Notes: a model not told the origin generated them from the letters alone. Shown: positions 17,123-26,001, numbered from the stretch's first letter. The stretch is DNA of 64,000 nt from Lewinellaceae bacterium (GCA_020636255.1 JACJYE010000008.1:313772-377771), one strand, 5' to 3'. Translations and numbers: made by a program.

Positions 17123-18373
17123 TCAGGCTTTTTCCTCCCACACCATAGCCGTATGGATGATCGTCTCCACGGCCTTTTCCATGTCCTGCACAGAGACCCA
17201 TTCTTCCTTGGAGTGGAACGCGTGCTCGCCGGCGAAAATATTGGGGCAGGGCAACCCCATAAAGGACAACCTCGAACCGTCGGTGCCCCCGCGAATGCTG
17301 TGGCGCTCGGGCTGAAGGCCGGCGCGGCGCATGCCTTCCATCGCGTGCTCTACCACCAGGGGGTGATTGTCCAGTATTTCCTTCATATTGCGATACTGCT
17401 CCGTTACGATAAATTCAGCGCGGGAGTTGGGATAATCGCGCAACACCTTTTCCATGATCTTCCGGAGTTCGTCTTCGTGCTGATGCAGCTTTTCGACGGT
17501 GAAATCCCGGACGATGAACTGTATTTTAGCCTGCTCCACCGCGCCGGACATACTGACGGGGTGTACAAAGCCCTCCTTGCCTTCCGTCGTCTCCGGCGAC
17601 CAGCTCCCTTTGGGCAGGCTGGCCACGATATCGGAGGCGATCTTCAGCGCGCTCTCCAGTTTGCCTTTGGCAAAGCCCGGGTGGATGCTCACGCCGGTGA
17701 CCGCTATCGTTACGGCATCGGCAGAGAAGGTCTCGTCTTCGAGGGTGCCCCGCTTTTCGCCATCGATAGTATAGCCAAAGCCCGCGCCCAGTTTTTTCAT
17801 ATCGACGAAGTCGACGCCCCGCCCGATCTCCTCATCAGGCGTAAAGAGGATGCGGATGGCGCCGTGTTTAACCTCGGGGTGTGTGATAAAGTAATATGCG
17901 GCGTCCATGATCTCGGCCAGGCCTGCCTTGTTGTCGGCGCCCAGGAGGGTGGTACCGCTGGCCGTCACGATGTCGTTGCCAAGCTGTTCCCTGAGGTTGG
18001 GGTGGCCTTCGGGGGCGATCACCACGCTGGTATCATCTGGCAACTGAAGGGGCTTGCCGTCATAGTTGCGGTGAACGATAGGCTTTACATCCTTACCGCT
18101 GCTATCCGGCGAGGTATCCATGTGGGAGCAGAAGCAGATGACGGGCACGTTCTTTTTTTCCGAATTGGAGGGGATAGTGGCGTACACGTAGCCGTGTTCG
18201 TCCATGTGGGCATCGGAAACCCCCATTTCGAGCAATTCTGCTACCAGTATCTTGCCCAGGTTTTTCTGTTTTTCCGTGGAAGGAAAAGTCTTGGATTCGG
18301 GGTCCGACTGCGTGTCGATCCTGACGTATTGGAGAAAGCGCTCCAGGACGGTGTGTTGGATATCGAGTTTCAT
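17123..18373 (-). CDS. pepT: peptidase T, tripeptide aminopeptidase (416 aa)
   Basis: It is an M20B zinc aminopeptidase that removes N-terminal residues from tripeptides. The length (416 aa) matches PepT. The metal ligands and active-site residues lie in CFCSHMDTSPD, LLGADNKAGLAEI and FTPDEEIGRG; the dimer/lid region carries GVSIHPGFAKG, and the C-terminal part has RGGTDGSRLSFMGLPCPN and the GEHAFHSKEEWV zinc segment. It is cytosolic, with no signal peptide. It is single on this strand, with the cyclase gene 90 bp upstream. Confidence 0.97.
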   Translation of the reverse strand: MKLDIQHTVLERFLQYVRIDTQSDPESKTFPSTEKQKNLGKILVAELLEMGVSDAHMDEHGYVYATIPSNSEKKNVPVICFCSHMDTSPDSSGKDVKPIVHRNYDGKPLQLPDDTSVVIAPEGHPNLREQLGNDIVTASGTTLLGADNKAGLAEIMDAAYYFITHPEVKHGAIRILFTPDEEIGRGVDFVDMKKLGAGFGYTIDGEKRGTLEDETFSADAVTIAVTGVSIHPGFAKGKLESALKIASDIVASLPKGSWSPETTEGKEGFVHPVSMSGAVEQAKIQFIVRDFTVEKLHQHEDELRKIMEKVLRDYPNSRAEFIVTEQYRNMKEILDNHPLVVEHAMEGMRRAGLQPERHSIRGGTDGSRLSFMGLPCPNIFAGEHAFHSKEEWVSVQDMEKAVETIIHTAMVWEEKA

Positions 18374-18463
18374 GCGCGATTTTGTTTTGAGGGGAATGTA
18401 CAGACTTTCCAGGATTTCTGCCCGCGCTACGGGGGAAAAGTTCGTGGGAGGGGGCTAACGCCG

Positions 18464-20521
18464 CTATTCCGGGAACTGCATTTTGTCTACCAGGCTTTGA
18501 AAGCGGGCATCGTTGCGCATCTCGTCCCATACCGGGTCCATGCGCAGGGAGACCATCCAGTTGGCGTGTTGTTGGTAGGAGCGCTCCAGCCAGGCCAGGG
18601 CCTTGTCGTGGTAACCCAGGTTCCAGTAGGCCGGGGCCATTTCCACGAAAGCGGCGTTGATAACGGAAGTATCGGCCTCCAGGCCTTCGACAAGCTGCCG
18701 GGCCTGGCTTTTCTGCCCGGCTTTGGCCTGTGCCATGGCCAGGTGCATGACGGCCCACGATTCTTCTTTGGACAGGCGTACCGATTCCCTGAAGTGAGCG
18801 GCCGCCTTCGTATAATCGCCCTGGACGTAGTCCACCAGGCCAAGGGCCCAGTAGGCTTCGCTATTATCCGGGTATAACTTCTGCATGGCCGTGCCGATCT
18901 CTCTGGCCTTCTGGTAATCCCCCGACATGCGGTGCATTTCCGCCAGGTCGATATTGTATTCCAGGTTGAGGGGGTCGATAGAAACGGCTTTTTCAATCTG
19001 TAAGATAGCGTGGTTGAGGTCGCCCGCAATAGCGTAATACCAGCCCAGGTCGAGCTGGGCGCCTCCTTCGGAAGGATTTAGGGAGACGGCCTTCTCCAGG
19101 GCCTGGCGCGCGGCGGGCCAGTCCCAGTCGTACCAGAGGTGTACCGAGCCGAGGATGGCATGCGCATAGGCGAGGGTGCTGTCGCGTTGCAGCGCCTCGC
19201 GCGCGTAGGTGCGCGCCTGGGGAAAAGCCTCGTTGGACGGCAGGCTGTTGCTCCACCCCAGCCACAGGTAAGCGTGCCCCAGGCCGGCATAGGCCATGGC
19301 AAAGGAGGGGTCGAATTCCAGTGCACGCTCAAAGAACTCTACTGCCGATTTCGCGCCGTCGGAGCGCTGGCTGAGCATGTGCCTGCCCCTCAGGAACCAG
19401 TCGTAAGCCTCCTGGTTGCTGGTGATAGGCCGGATGCTTCCCTGTAACAAAATGACCTTGAGGTTCTCCGCTACGGCCTGAGCGATCTCATCCTGAATAG
19501 CAAAGACATCATCTGCCTGCCGGTCATAGCGCTGAGACCAGAGCTGGTAACCGTCGGCGGTATTTACCAGCTGGGCCGTTACCCGCAACTGTTCGCCGAC
19601 GCGGCGGATGCTGCCCTCCAGCACCACGCTGACCCCCAACTGCCTGCCGATTTCCTGCATACTGGATTCGGAACCCCGAAAAGAAAAGGAAGAGGTACGG
19701 CCCGCCACTTTCAGCTCCCGGGCCTGTGCCAGCGCATTGAGGATGTCTTCGGCTATACCATCGCCGAAATACTGCTGGCCACCCTCCGGGCTCAGGTCGC
19801 GAAAGGGCAGCACTGCGATCGACCGTTCGGGTATTGGCGCCAGGGAAACCGGCCCTGACTTGCCTCTCGACAAGACGAACCATCCTGCGAGCGACAATAC
19901 GGCCACTGCCAGGGCCACCCAGGGCAGCCAGGCCCTCATGCTACGGGAAGCACGCCTGCTCTGTTGCCTGGAAGGCCGCACCTTGGGCCGCTCGGCCAGC
20001 TCATTCTGCCTGGGTACGATCAGGCCGGTATCCGCCAGAGCATATACCTCCATGGGGTCGCTGACGTTCTTGAACTCGAATTTGCCCAACGATACCGGGT
20101 CGAATTGTGGGTGGTTGCGCAGGTCGTGAATGACCCTTTCCGTGATCAGGATGGAGCCTGGCACACCCAGGGACTCCACCCGCGAAGCCAGATTGACCCC
20201 ATCGCCATAGATGTAATCCTCCTCCGTTACGATATCGCCGATATGGATACCGATACGGAGCGGGACCTGGGGTTCGTGCAGCAGCGCCAGCTGGATCTCC
20301 TTGGCGCTGGCAACCGCTTCTACGGCACTGTCAAAAAGTACCAGGCTGCCATCGCCGTAGTGCTGCAGTACCCGCCCGTGATGGCGTGACACACAATCGT
20401 CCAATACCGTCCGAAAGCGTTTCAGGCGCATCATGCCATCGGCTTCATTGGCTTGCATCATCGCAGTGTAACCGGCAATATCGGCAAACATAATAGCTGC
20501 AAGGCGACGGGTGGGAGGCAT
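18464..20521 (-). CDS. class III adenylate/guanylate cyclase with TolB-like domain and TPR repeats (685 aa)
   Basis: Residues 8-160 are a class III nucleotidyl cyclase domain: FADIAGYT carries the first metal Asp, HYGDGSLVLF the second, and GDGVNLASRVES the transition-state Asn/Arg region. A proline/arginine-rich linker leads to one membrane helix (LPWVALAVAVLSLAGWFVL). Outside it lies a TolB N-terminal-like domain (SIAVLPFRDLS, GDGIAEDILNALA, VLEGSIRR, LWSQRYDR), then about six TPR units (AMAYAGLGHAYLWLG and others). This cyclase-TM-TolB-TPR arrangement is common in environmental bacteria. The nucleotide made cannot be decided by eye. ATG 20521 is preferred to a TTG two codons upstream. Confidence 0.92.
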   Translation of the reverse strand: MPPTRRLAAIMFADIAGYTAMMQANEADGMMRLKRFRTVLDDCVSRHHGRVLQHYGDGSLVLFDSAVEAVASAKEIQLALLHEPQVPLRIGIHIGDIVTEEDYIYGDGVNLASRVESLGVPGSILITERVIHDLRNHPQFDPVSLGKFEFKNVSDPMEVYALADTGLIVPRQNELAERPKVRPSRQQSRRASRSMRAWLPWVALAVAVLSLAGWFVLSRGKSGPVSLAPIPERSIAVLPFRDLSPEGGQQYFGDGIAEDILNALAQARELKVAGRTSSFSFRGSESSMQEIGRQLGVSVVLEGSIRRVGEQLRVTAQLVNTADGYQLWSQRYDRQADDVFAIQDEIAQAVAENLKVILLQGSIRPITSNQEAYDWFLRGRHMLSQRSDGAKSAVEFFERALEFDPSFAMAYAGLGHAYLWLGWSNSLPSNEAFPQARTYAREALQRDSTLAYAHAILGSVHLWYDWDWPAARQALEKAVSLNPSEGGAQLDLGWYYAIAGDLNHAILQIEKAVSIDPLNLEYNIDLAEMHRMSGDYQKAREIGTAMQKLYPDNSEAYWALGLVDYVQGDYTKAAAHFRESVRLSKEESWAVMHLAMAQAKAGQKSQARQLVEGLEADTSVINAAFVEMAPAYWNLGYHDKALAWLERSYQQHANWMVSLRMDPVWDEMRNDARFQSLVDKMQFPE

Positions 20522-20660
20522 GGGCAATGGTTAAATGGTTTTTGCATTCTGGCCATTTGAAACAGATGGGCCCCCGGCCGGGGCTATCACACTGAAGCGT
20601 GGCATAAATGGTGTATGGCCAAAATTACGGAATTGAACAGGACTTCGCCTGAATTTTGAA

Positions 20661-20694
20661 TAAAAAAGCCATCCCAAATCTCCTTGGGATGGCT
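20661..20694 (-). terminator. intrinsic terminator of the globin operon
   Basis: Perfect 11-bp stem (AGCCATCCCAA at 20667-20677 with its complement at 20684-20694), six-base loop, followed on the minus strand by TTTTTT. It lies 260 bp past the globin lipoprotein stop. The rest of the spacer 20528-20755 shows no gene; the minus strand has a -7-like TAATTTTG at 20627-20620 that may serve the cyclase gene. Confidence 0.75.
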
Positions 20695-20755
20695 GGAAGT
20701 TTTTGTGCAAATTGTTTGGATGCTAAAAGGCCATAATAAAGCCGGGGTATGCTTA

Positions 20756-20953
20756 GGGGCCGGAGAAGAATAACTTCCCCATTTGATACGGCTCTTTTCC
20801 CGCCAGGCTGCGTTGCTCGTCGGTCAGGCCTTCGCCTGCCATAGCAGGCTTCTGCCTGCGGAGGCAGGTAGCTCCGGCTATCTTCCCTCCTCGCGCCTTG
20901 CCTGGCGAAAAAATAGCTCGCCTGAAATGAGAAACTTATTTTTCTCCGGCCCC
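20756..20953 (-). repeat. stop-codon-abutting inverted-terminal element, copy 1 (198 bp, with nested insert)
   Basis: The ends are imperfect inverted repeats starting GGGGCCGGAGAA; over 28 bp the arms of the second copy (56880-57036) match at 24 positions. On the minus strand it begins directly after the TAA of the globin lipoprotein gene. Compared with copy 2 it has an extra stretch of about 40 bp near 20825-20865, itself palindromic (GCCTGCC/GGCAGG), suggesting a nested small repeat insertion. No protein-coding potential was seen. Confidence 0.8.
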
Positions 20954-21499
20954 TTAACGTTGTACTACCGTTTCGCGTAAGGTTTCCAGAAACGCGCCTA
21001 CTTCGGTGATCAGTTCCGACGGTACGTTATTTTGCTGTGCGCCGATGACGACGTCGTTAATAAAAGCATCGTAAGCAGCATTATCGGCTTTTTGCGCCAT
21101 CCTTGGGTTGGTGGAAGGGTCGTGGGCACTGGCCATATCCAGGCCGTCATAAGTGAAATGCTCGGCGCCTGTAGCGACGCAGAAGAAATCAGTCAGGTTT
21201 TCGCTCAGGATGGCCAGGTTAGAAACGTTCCCATTGCCCACCTCTGAAAGCAGCGTAGCGAAATACGGGCTAAGCTTCGGGTCGGCAGCGATCACGAATA
21301 TGGTGCTGTCAACCACAGACCTCAGGCCCAGGCGCCCTTTCTCGATCATGCCGGTGGAATTGGGGTCGGCAACCAGGGCTGTGCCCCCAAGCTTTTCGTA
21401 AAGGGTGGGTTCCGTCATACCGGAATCATCATCTTTATCGCATGCTGCAAGGAAAATAACGGCGCCAAAGATCAGGCACAAAGATAGTCTCGTGTTCAT
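20954..21499 (-). CDS. lipoprotein with group 1 truncated-haemoglobin domain (181 aa)
   Basis: An N-terminal lipoprotein signal (MNTRLSLCLIFGAVIFLAAC) is followed by a short acidic linker and a domain matching truncated haemoglobin group 1: TLYEKLGGTALV at the start, SVVDSTIFVIAADPKLSPYF over helices A-C, DMASAHDPS with the likely proximal His, and a final helix NVPSELITEVGAFLETLRE. Truncated globins bind haem and handle O2 or NO; lipoprotein anchoring would place this one in the periplasm or on the outer membrane. It is downstream gene of a two-gene operon (39-bp gap). The stop codon is immediately followed by a dispersed repeat element. Confidence 0.82.
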   Translation of the reverse strand: MNTRLSLCLIFGAVIFLAACDKDDDSGMTEPTLYEKLGGTALVADPNSTGMIEKGRLGLRSVVDSTIFVIAADPKLSPYFATLLSEVGNGNVSNLAILSENLTDFFCVATGAEHFTYDGLDMASAHDPSTNPRMAQKADNAAYDAFINDVVIGAQQNNVPSELITEVGAFLETLRETVVQR

Positions 21500-21538
21500 T
21501 CTAACGTTGTTTAGGTGATCAAATAATCTATTCTCGTT

Positions 21539-21979
21539 TTACTTGAAAAGCTGCCGAATGCCTTTTACCAGCCAGGCGAGGGGAGCGTTTTTCCCCGTTA
21601 CAGGGCAGGACGAAGCAACCATTGCCTGATCTGCGACAAAGCGTTCGGCAGGTAGGCCATAGGCCGTTCTCAGTACGTCAAATACATGCGCGGCAGGCTG
21701 CACTTCCGGATAATGGGCGTACACCAGGATGCCGTCGGGGATATTGAAATACACGTGCTGGACGCCTTTCAGTTGAGCGGCCGTGTTTTTTATCCTGTTG
21801 GCCGTAAGTGTGTCTACAGGGGTTTTGAAATCTATTCGGCTGAGCTGCAGGAGGGGGGCGGCGCTTTTCCCGGCAACCGTTGCGCTGGTAATGTGGGCAA
21901 ACAGCAGAATCAGGGCGATGCCTGTTAACCCTATCAGAATCTTTGAGACCTTACTGGCCTTGTTTCCGGCTAACTTCAT
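21539..21979 (-). CDS. small membrane-anchored protein, HMA-like fold without CxxC (146 aa), function unknown
   Basis: I do not recognise the family. One N-terminal membrane helix (ILIGLTGIALILLFAHI) is followed by an exported domain of about 110 residues. Its pattern LLQLSRIDFKTPVDTLTANR, then LKGVQHVYFNIPDGILVYAHY and HVFDVLRTAYGLPAERF looks like a beta-alpha-beta-beta-alpha-beta ferredoxin-like fold as in heavy-metal-associated domains, but there is no CxxC metal motif; a lone Cys lies in ASSCPVTG near the C-terminus. It is co-directional with the globin lipoprotein gene 39 bp downstream, so a joint periplasmic redox or metal role is possible but unproven. Confidence 0.6.
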   Translation of the reverse strand: MKLAGNKASKVSKILIGLTGIALILLFAHITSATVAGKSAAPLLQLSRIDFKTPVDTLTANRIKNTAAQLKGVQHVYFNIPDGILVYAHYPEVQPAAHVFDVLRTAYGLPAERFVADQAMVASSCPVTGKNAPLAWLVKGIRQLFK

Positions 21980-22074
21980 GGGTAAGTGCTTTATGTATTA
22001 TCAAATGCTTCAAAGTGACTTACGATAAAAAGCCGGAGCGTGGATTTCAGGAAAGGCTGTTTTTTATCTGCCTG

Positions 22075-22104
22075 CAAAAAAGGGCCGGCAAAATGCCGGC
22101 CCTT
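22075..22104 (-). terminator. intrinsic terminator after the GSIII gene
   Basis: Perfect 11-bp stem (AAGGGCCGGCA / TGCCGGCCCTT, 22080-22104) with a 3-nt loop, followed on the minus strand by a T-run. It lies 50 bp past the GSIII stop. Confidence 0.85.
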
Positions 22105-22153
22105 CAGTGTGCTTAAGAGCTTGTTTGGAGGCGTTGAGGCGCCTCCGGTTATC

Positions 22154-24346
22154 TTAACGTACGAACATCAATTCTCTGTACTTGACCAGTGGCCACTCGC
22201 GGTCGTCCACCAGGTATTCCAGGCGGTCGGCAAATGTGCGGATGGCCTCCATGAGCGGTTTTACTTCGTAACAATACGCCTTTGCCTTGCCGGTAGCATC
22301 GCCGACTTCGTTGGCTGTTTTGCGGGCCTCGGTCATGGCATCTACGTTTTCCTTCATTCTGTTGATATTGCCGGAAATCCGTTTCACGATATCCAATTGA
22401 GCGGCGTATGCGCTTTCGGGCAGGCCCGTCTCCTTGAGCTGCAGGATGTTCTGCGTCAGCGTCGTCTGGTAGGTGATCGCGGCGGGCAGCACGTGGTTGA
22501 CCACCATTTCACCCAAAGTGCGGGATTCGATCTGCAGCTTCAGGATGTAGTTCTCACACATGACGTCGTAGTGCGCGTGCAGTTCCCGCTCGGTGAACAC
22601 GCCGCTGCTGGTGAAAAGCGCTACGGCCTTATCGCTCAGGTAGGCGCCCAGTGCATCCGGCGTATTCGGCAAGTTGCCCAGCCCGCGGCGGGCAGCTTCT
22701 TCCTTCCAGGCGTCGCTGTATCCGTCACCTTCGAAGCGCACCGGAGCAGATTCGGTGATGTAGCGCTTCAGGATGGCCAGGATGGCGGAATCGCGGTCGG
22801 TGCCCTGGCCCATCAGGCCGTCGAGCTCCTTCTTGAATTCCACCAGCTGCCTGCCGACGATGGTGTTCATCACCGTCATGGGTGCTGCGCAGTTCATAGA
22901 CGACCCCACCATGCGGATCTCGAACTTATTGCCGGTGAAAGCGAAGGGCGAAGTCCGGTTGCGGTCGGTATTGTCCAGCTCGAGGTTGGGGATCTTGCTG
23001 AGCAGGTCGAGCACTTCTTTCACACCGGAAGGGCCGGCATCGATGCCGGAAACCATCTGGCCGAGCACTTTCGACAGGGTATCGCCAACGAATACGGATA
23101 CGATGGCGGGCGGCGCTTCATTGGCGCCAAGGCGGTGGTCGTTAGCTGCCGAGGCCACGCTGGCACGCAGAATATCGGCATAGCGGTAAACGGCCTGTAT
23201 CGTATTGACGAAGAAGGTCAGGAAAAGCAGGTTTTTACCCGGCTGTTTGCCTGGCGAAAGCAGGTTGCGGCCCGTGTTCGTGGCCATCGACCAGTTGTTG
23301 TGCTTACCGGACCCGTTGACGCCGGCGAAGGGTTTTTCGTGCAGCAAAACGCGCAGCTTATGGCGTTTGGCCACCCGGTCCATCACGTCCATCAGCAGTT
23401 GGTTGTGGTCGACGGCCAGGTTGGTCTCTTCGTACATAGGCGCCAGTTCGTACTGGCCGGGGCCTACCTCATTGTGGCGTGTGCGAACGGGGATGCCCAG
23501 CTTGTGGCATTCCGTTTCCAGGTCGCGCATGAACGCAAATACCCGTTCGGGGATCGACCCGAAGTAGTGGTCGTCGAGCTGTTGCCCTTTGGGCGAGTTT
23601 TTGCCCATCAGGGTGCGGCCGGTCAGCAACAGGTCGGGGCGGGCGTTGAACAGGGCCTCGTCCACCAGGAAGTATTCCTGCTCCCAACCCAGCGTGGTGA
23701 TCACCCGGGTTACGTTTTCGTCAAAAAGCTGGCATACCGGTATAGCCGCATCTTCGAGGTAGTTCTGCGATTTGAGCAGAGGGAGTTTATAGTCCAGCGA
23801 ATCGCCGCCATAGGTCACGAAAATGGTAGGGATACAAAGCGTTTTTCCCTCGACCAGTTCCAGGATGAAAGCGGGCGAGGAAGGGTCCCAGGCCGTGTAA
23901 CCACGGGCTTCGAAAGTAGAGCGCAGGCCGCCTCCCGGAAAGCTGGAGCCATCGGGTTCCTGCTGCACCAGTGTGTCGCCGGTAAATTCTTCGACTACTT
24001 TACCGTCAGGAGTCAGTTGAAAGAACGAGTCGTGTTTTTCAGCAGTACGGCCGGTCAGGGGCTGGAACCAGTGGGAATAATGGGTAGCCCCCTGGTCGAG
24101 CGCCCAGCGTTTCATTGCTTCAGCCACCACATCGGCATCTTCGCGGGAAAGCTTGGCGCCGGATTGGATGGCCAGTTTTACGTTGCCGAAGGCCTCTTCA
24201 GTCATGTACTCTTTCATGGCCTTGTCGTTGAAGACGTTACAGCCAAAAAAGTTGGAGATCTTGGGATCAGGGACATCGACGTACTCCAGTTCGAAGCCCG
24301 AACGGTTGAGGATGGTATCCAATGCTTGGAAACGGGAAAGACTCAT
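22154..24346 (-). CDS. glnN: type III glutamine synthetase (GSIII, 730 aa)
   Basis: It catalyses ATP-dependent ligation of ammonia to glutamate. The length of 730 aa is characteristic of class III, roughly 1.5-2 times classes I and II. Family features are the N-terminal FGCNVFNDKAMKEY, ATHYSHWFQPLTG, the glutamate/metal site WEQEYFLVDE, RHNEVGPGQYELAPMYEE, HEKPFAGVNGSGKHNNWSM (ATP/ammonia site) and NRTSPFAFTGNKFEIRMVGSS split over the active-site loop. GSIII enzymes are dodecamers typical of Bacteroidota. It has its own terminator. Together with GSII, Amt and PII it makes this a nitrogen-assimilation block. Confidence 0.98.
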   Translation of the reverse strand: MSLSRFQALDTILNRSGFELEYVDVPDPKISNFFGCNVFNDKAMKEYMTEEAFGNVKLAIQSGAKLSREDADVVAEAMKRWALDQGATHYSHWFQPLTGRTAEKHDSFFQLTPDGKVVEEFTGDTLVQQEPDGSSFPGGGLRSTFEARGYTAWDPSSPAFILELVEGKTLCIPTIFVTYGGDSLDYKLPLLKSQNYLEDAAIPVCQLFDENVTRVITTLGWEQEYFLVDEALFNARPDLLLTGRTLMGKNSPKGQQLDDHYFGSIPERVFAFMRDLETECHKLGIPVRTRHNEVGPGQYELAPMYEETNLAVDHNQLLMDVMDRVAKRHKLRVLLHEKPFAGVNGSGKHNNWSMATNTGRNLLSPGKQPGKNLLFLTFFVNTIQAVYRYADILRASVASAANDHRLGANEAPPAIVSVFVGDTLSKVLGQMVSGIDAGPSGVKEVLDLLSKIPNLELDNTDRNRTSPFAFTGNKFEIRMVGSSMNCAAPMTVMNTIVGRQLVEFKKELDGLMGQGTDRDSAILAILKRYITESAPVRFEGDGYSDAWKEEAARRGLGNLPNTPDALGAYLSDKAVALFTSSGVFTERELHAHYDVMCENYILKLQIESRTLGEMVVNHVLPAAITYQTTLTQNILQLKETGLPESAYAAQLDIVKRISGNINRMKENVDAMTEARKTANEVGDATGKAKAYCYEVKPLMEAIRTFADRLEYLVDDREWPLVKYRELMFVR

Positions 24347-24488
24347 AAGAAATATGCGAATTGTTTGGTTTAAGAAAATTCAGCTCGAAAAAGGCGGGCC
24401 GAGAAGGGCCATGAGGAATCATTACTGTAAAAATAAGCCTTTTTTGGGCATAGACGCGAGCATTCCGCCATTCATTTGTCTAAAAACT

Positions 24489-24639
24489 GTAACTATTCAG
24501 CATCATGGTGATTTACGCTCTGAAGCAAAATTTTGTAATCCGCCCTTCCCTTTTCAAGGGGAATGAAAAGGGGTTAGACAAGAAAAATCCTACAAAATTT
24601 TGCTTCAGAAGCATTTTAGGCTGCATGCTGAAAAGTCAC
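24489..24639. mobile_element. IS66-like MITE, copy 1 (151 bp, 8-bp target duplication)
   Basis: The left end is GTAACTATTCAGCAT; the right end ATGCTGAAAAGTCAC is its complement with two changes. Inside there is a second, perfect 16-bp inverted pair (GAAGCAAAATTTTGTA and complement). Flanks are TAAAAACT (24481-24488) and AAAAAACT (24640-24647), an 8-bp duplication with one change. GTAA termini with 8-bp duplications are the signature of the IS66 family (family knowledge). No transposase is present. The rest of the spacer 24347-24789 contains only the GSII terminator. Confidence 0.85.
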
Positions 24640-24650
24640 AAAAAACTAAA

Positions 24651-24685
24651 CAAAAACTGCCCCATCGGACGGGGCCGTGGGGCAG
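24651..24685 (-). terminator. intrinsic terminator after the GSII gene
   Basis: Stem CTGCCCCA / TGGGGCAG (24657-24664 and 24678-24685), with a GC-rich loop that can extend it, followed on the minus strand by TTTTT. It lies about 105 bp past the GSII stop. Confidence 0.7.
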
Positions 24686-24789
24686 AAAAATGGCATATTC
24701 CTATGCAGGAACTAGAGCTGAATTAAAGATGAAGTATATGCGTAAAACCGAAAAACCGTACCAGGAAACTTCATCTCCATCTGGCGCAA

Positions 24790-25842
24790 TTACACCAGAT
24801 TGCCATTTTGATGTACAGGCGAATTCACATCGGCTGTCTTAACCGTTTTAATGATCTGGGCCGCCACTTTGTAGGGGTCGGCAGCAGAGTTGGGCCGGCG
24901 GTCTTCGAGCCATCCTTTCCAGCCGTTCTCAACGGTGGCGATAGGGATGCGGATAGACGCGCCACGGTCGGAAACGCCGTAGCTGAACTTATCGATAGAC
25001 TGGGTCTCATGCAGGCCTGTCAGGCGCAGGTGGTTGTCGGCGCCATAGACGTTGATGTGGGCTTTGATCACTTCCGGAGAAGCGCCGAAGGCCGAACATA
25101 CCGTGTCGTAAACGCTCTTGCTTCCCGCATTGCGGAGCAGGGAGTTGGAGAAGTTGGCGTGCATGCCGGAGCCGTTCCAGTCGCCCGATACCGGCTTGCA
25201 GTGCCAGTTGATTGACAGGCCGTACTTCTCAGCCGTCCGTTCGATCAGGTACCGGGCCACCCAGATCTGGTCGCCGGCCTCTTTAGCGCCTTTGGCAAAG
25301 ACCTGGAACTCCCACTGGCCGGTGGCCACCTCAGCATTGATCCCTTCAACGTTGAGCCCGGCTTCGAGGCAGAGGTCGAGGTGCTCCTCGATGATCTCCC
25401 GGCCATAGGCCTTGCCGGCGCCAACCGAGCAGTAATACGGCCCCTGGGGCCCGGGATAACCACTGGCCGGAAAGCCCAGCGGTTTGTTGGTCTCCGGGTC
25501 CCAGAGGAAATATTCCTGTTCAAAGCCGAACCAGAAGTCATTATCATCATCATCAATAGAGGCACGGCCGTTGCTGGGGTGCGGCGTACCGTCGGCGTTC
25601 AGTACTTCGCACATGACCAGATAACCGTACTTGCGGCCCGGGTCGGGGAATACCGCTACAGGCTGGAGCAGGCAGTCCGAAGACCCGCCTGGGGCCTGCT
25701 CGGTCGAGCTGCCGTCAAATGACCACATCGGGCATTCTTCCAGCGTGCCGCCGAAATTCTTTACGATCTTAGTCTTGCTGCGCAAGCTCTGCGTAGGCTT
25801 ATAACCGTCAAGCCAGATGTATTCCAATTTTGATTTCTCCAT
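24790..25842 (-). CDS. glutamine synthetase, beta-grasp/class II type (350 aa)
   Basis: The length and motifs fit eukaryote-like class II glutamine synthetase: EYIWLDGY at the start, MWSFDGSSTEQA, FGFEQEYFLWD with metal-binding glutamates, YCSVGAG, GLNVEGINAEVATGQWEFQV, NWHCKPVSGDWNGSGMHAN, and RGASIRIPIATVENGWKGW with EDRRPNSAADPY at the active site. It makes glutamine from glutamate, ammonia and ATP. Many Bacteroidota carry both this and GSIII, but the two are unusually close here (440-bp gap, same strand, each with its own terminator), so they are probably separately transcribed. Confidence 0.97.
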   Translation of the reverse strand: MEKSKLEYIWLDGYKPTQSLRSKTKIVKNFGGTLEECPMWSFDGSSTEQAPGGSSDCLLQPVAVFPDPGRKYGYLVMCEVLNADGTPHPSNGRASIDDDDNDFWFGFEQEYFLWDPETNKPLGFPASGYPGPQGPYYCSVGAGKAYGREIIEEHLDLCLEAGLNVEGINAEVATGQWEFQVFAKGAKEAGDQIWVARYLIERTAEKYGLSINWHCKPVSGDWNGSGMHANFSNSLLRNAGSKSVYDTVCSAFGASPEVIKAHINVYGADNHLRLTGLHETQSIDKFSYGVSDRGASIRIPIATVENGWKGWLEDRRPNSAADPYKVAAQIIKTVKTADVNSPVHQNGNLV

Positions 25843-25953
25843 ATCGTTTTTAAATTTTTATATGATCAAAAAATAATTCCAATCGTCATCTGGAGCGCTT
25901 GCAGGCTTATGGCGGCTTTGGGCAGCAGGGGCAGTCAAAAAGGCCGGGGTAGA

Positions 25954-25976
25954 TTAAGTAGTGTTCAAAAAATAAG
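25954..25976 (+). repeat. dispersed short motif (GTGTTCAAAAAATAAG), copy 3
   Basis: TTAAGTAGTGTTC followed by AAAAAATAAG, lying between the outer-membrane barrel gene and GSII. It differs by one base from the copy at 5138-5160. Confidence 0.6.
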
Positions 25977-26001
25977 TTGCCGCTTTGTATTTTGAGTATT
26001 C

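Noticed and set aside
17153..18877. 574-codon plus-strand frame across pepT and the cyclase end
   Set aside because: Covers two well-supported minus-strand genes and has no family signs.
22040..24373. 777-codon plus-strand frame over the GSIII gene
   Set aside because: Fully antisense to an unmistakable GSIII; no recognisable motifs.
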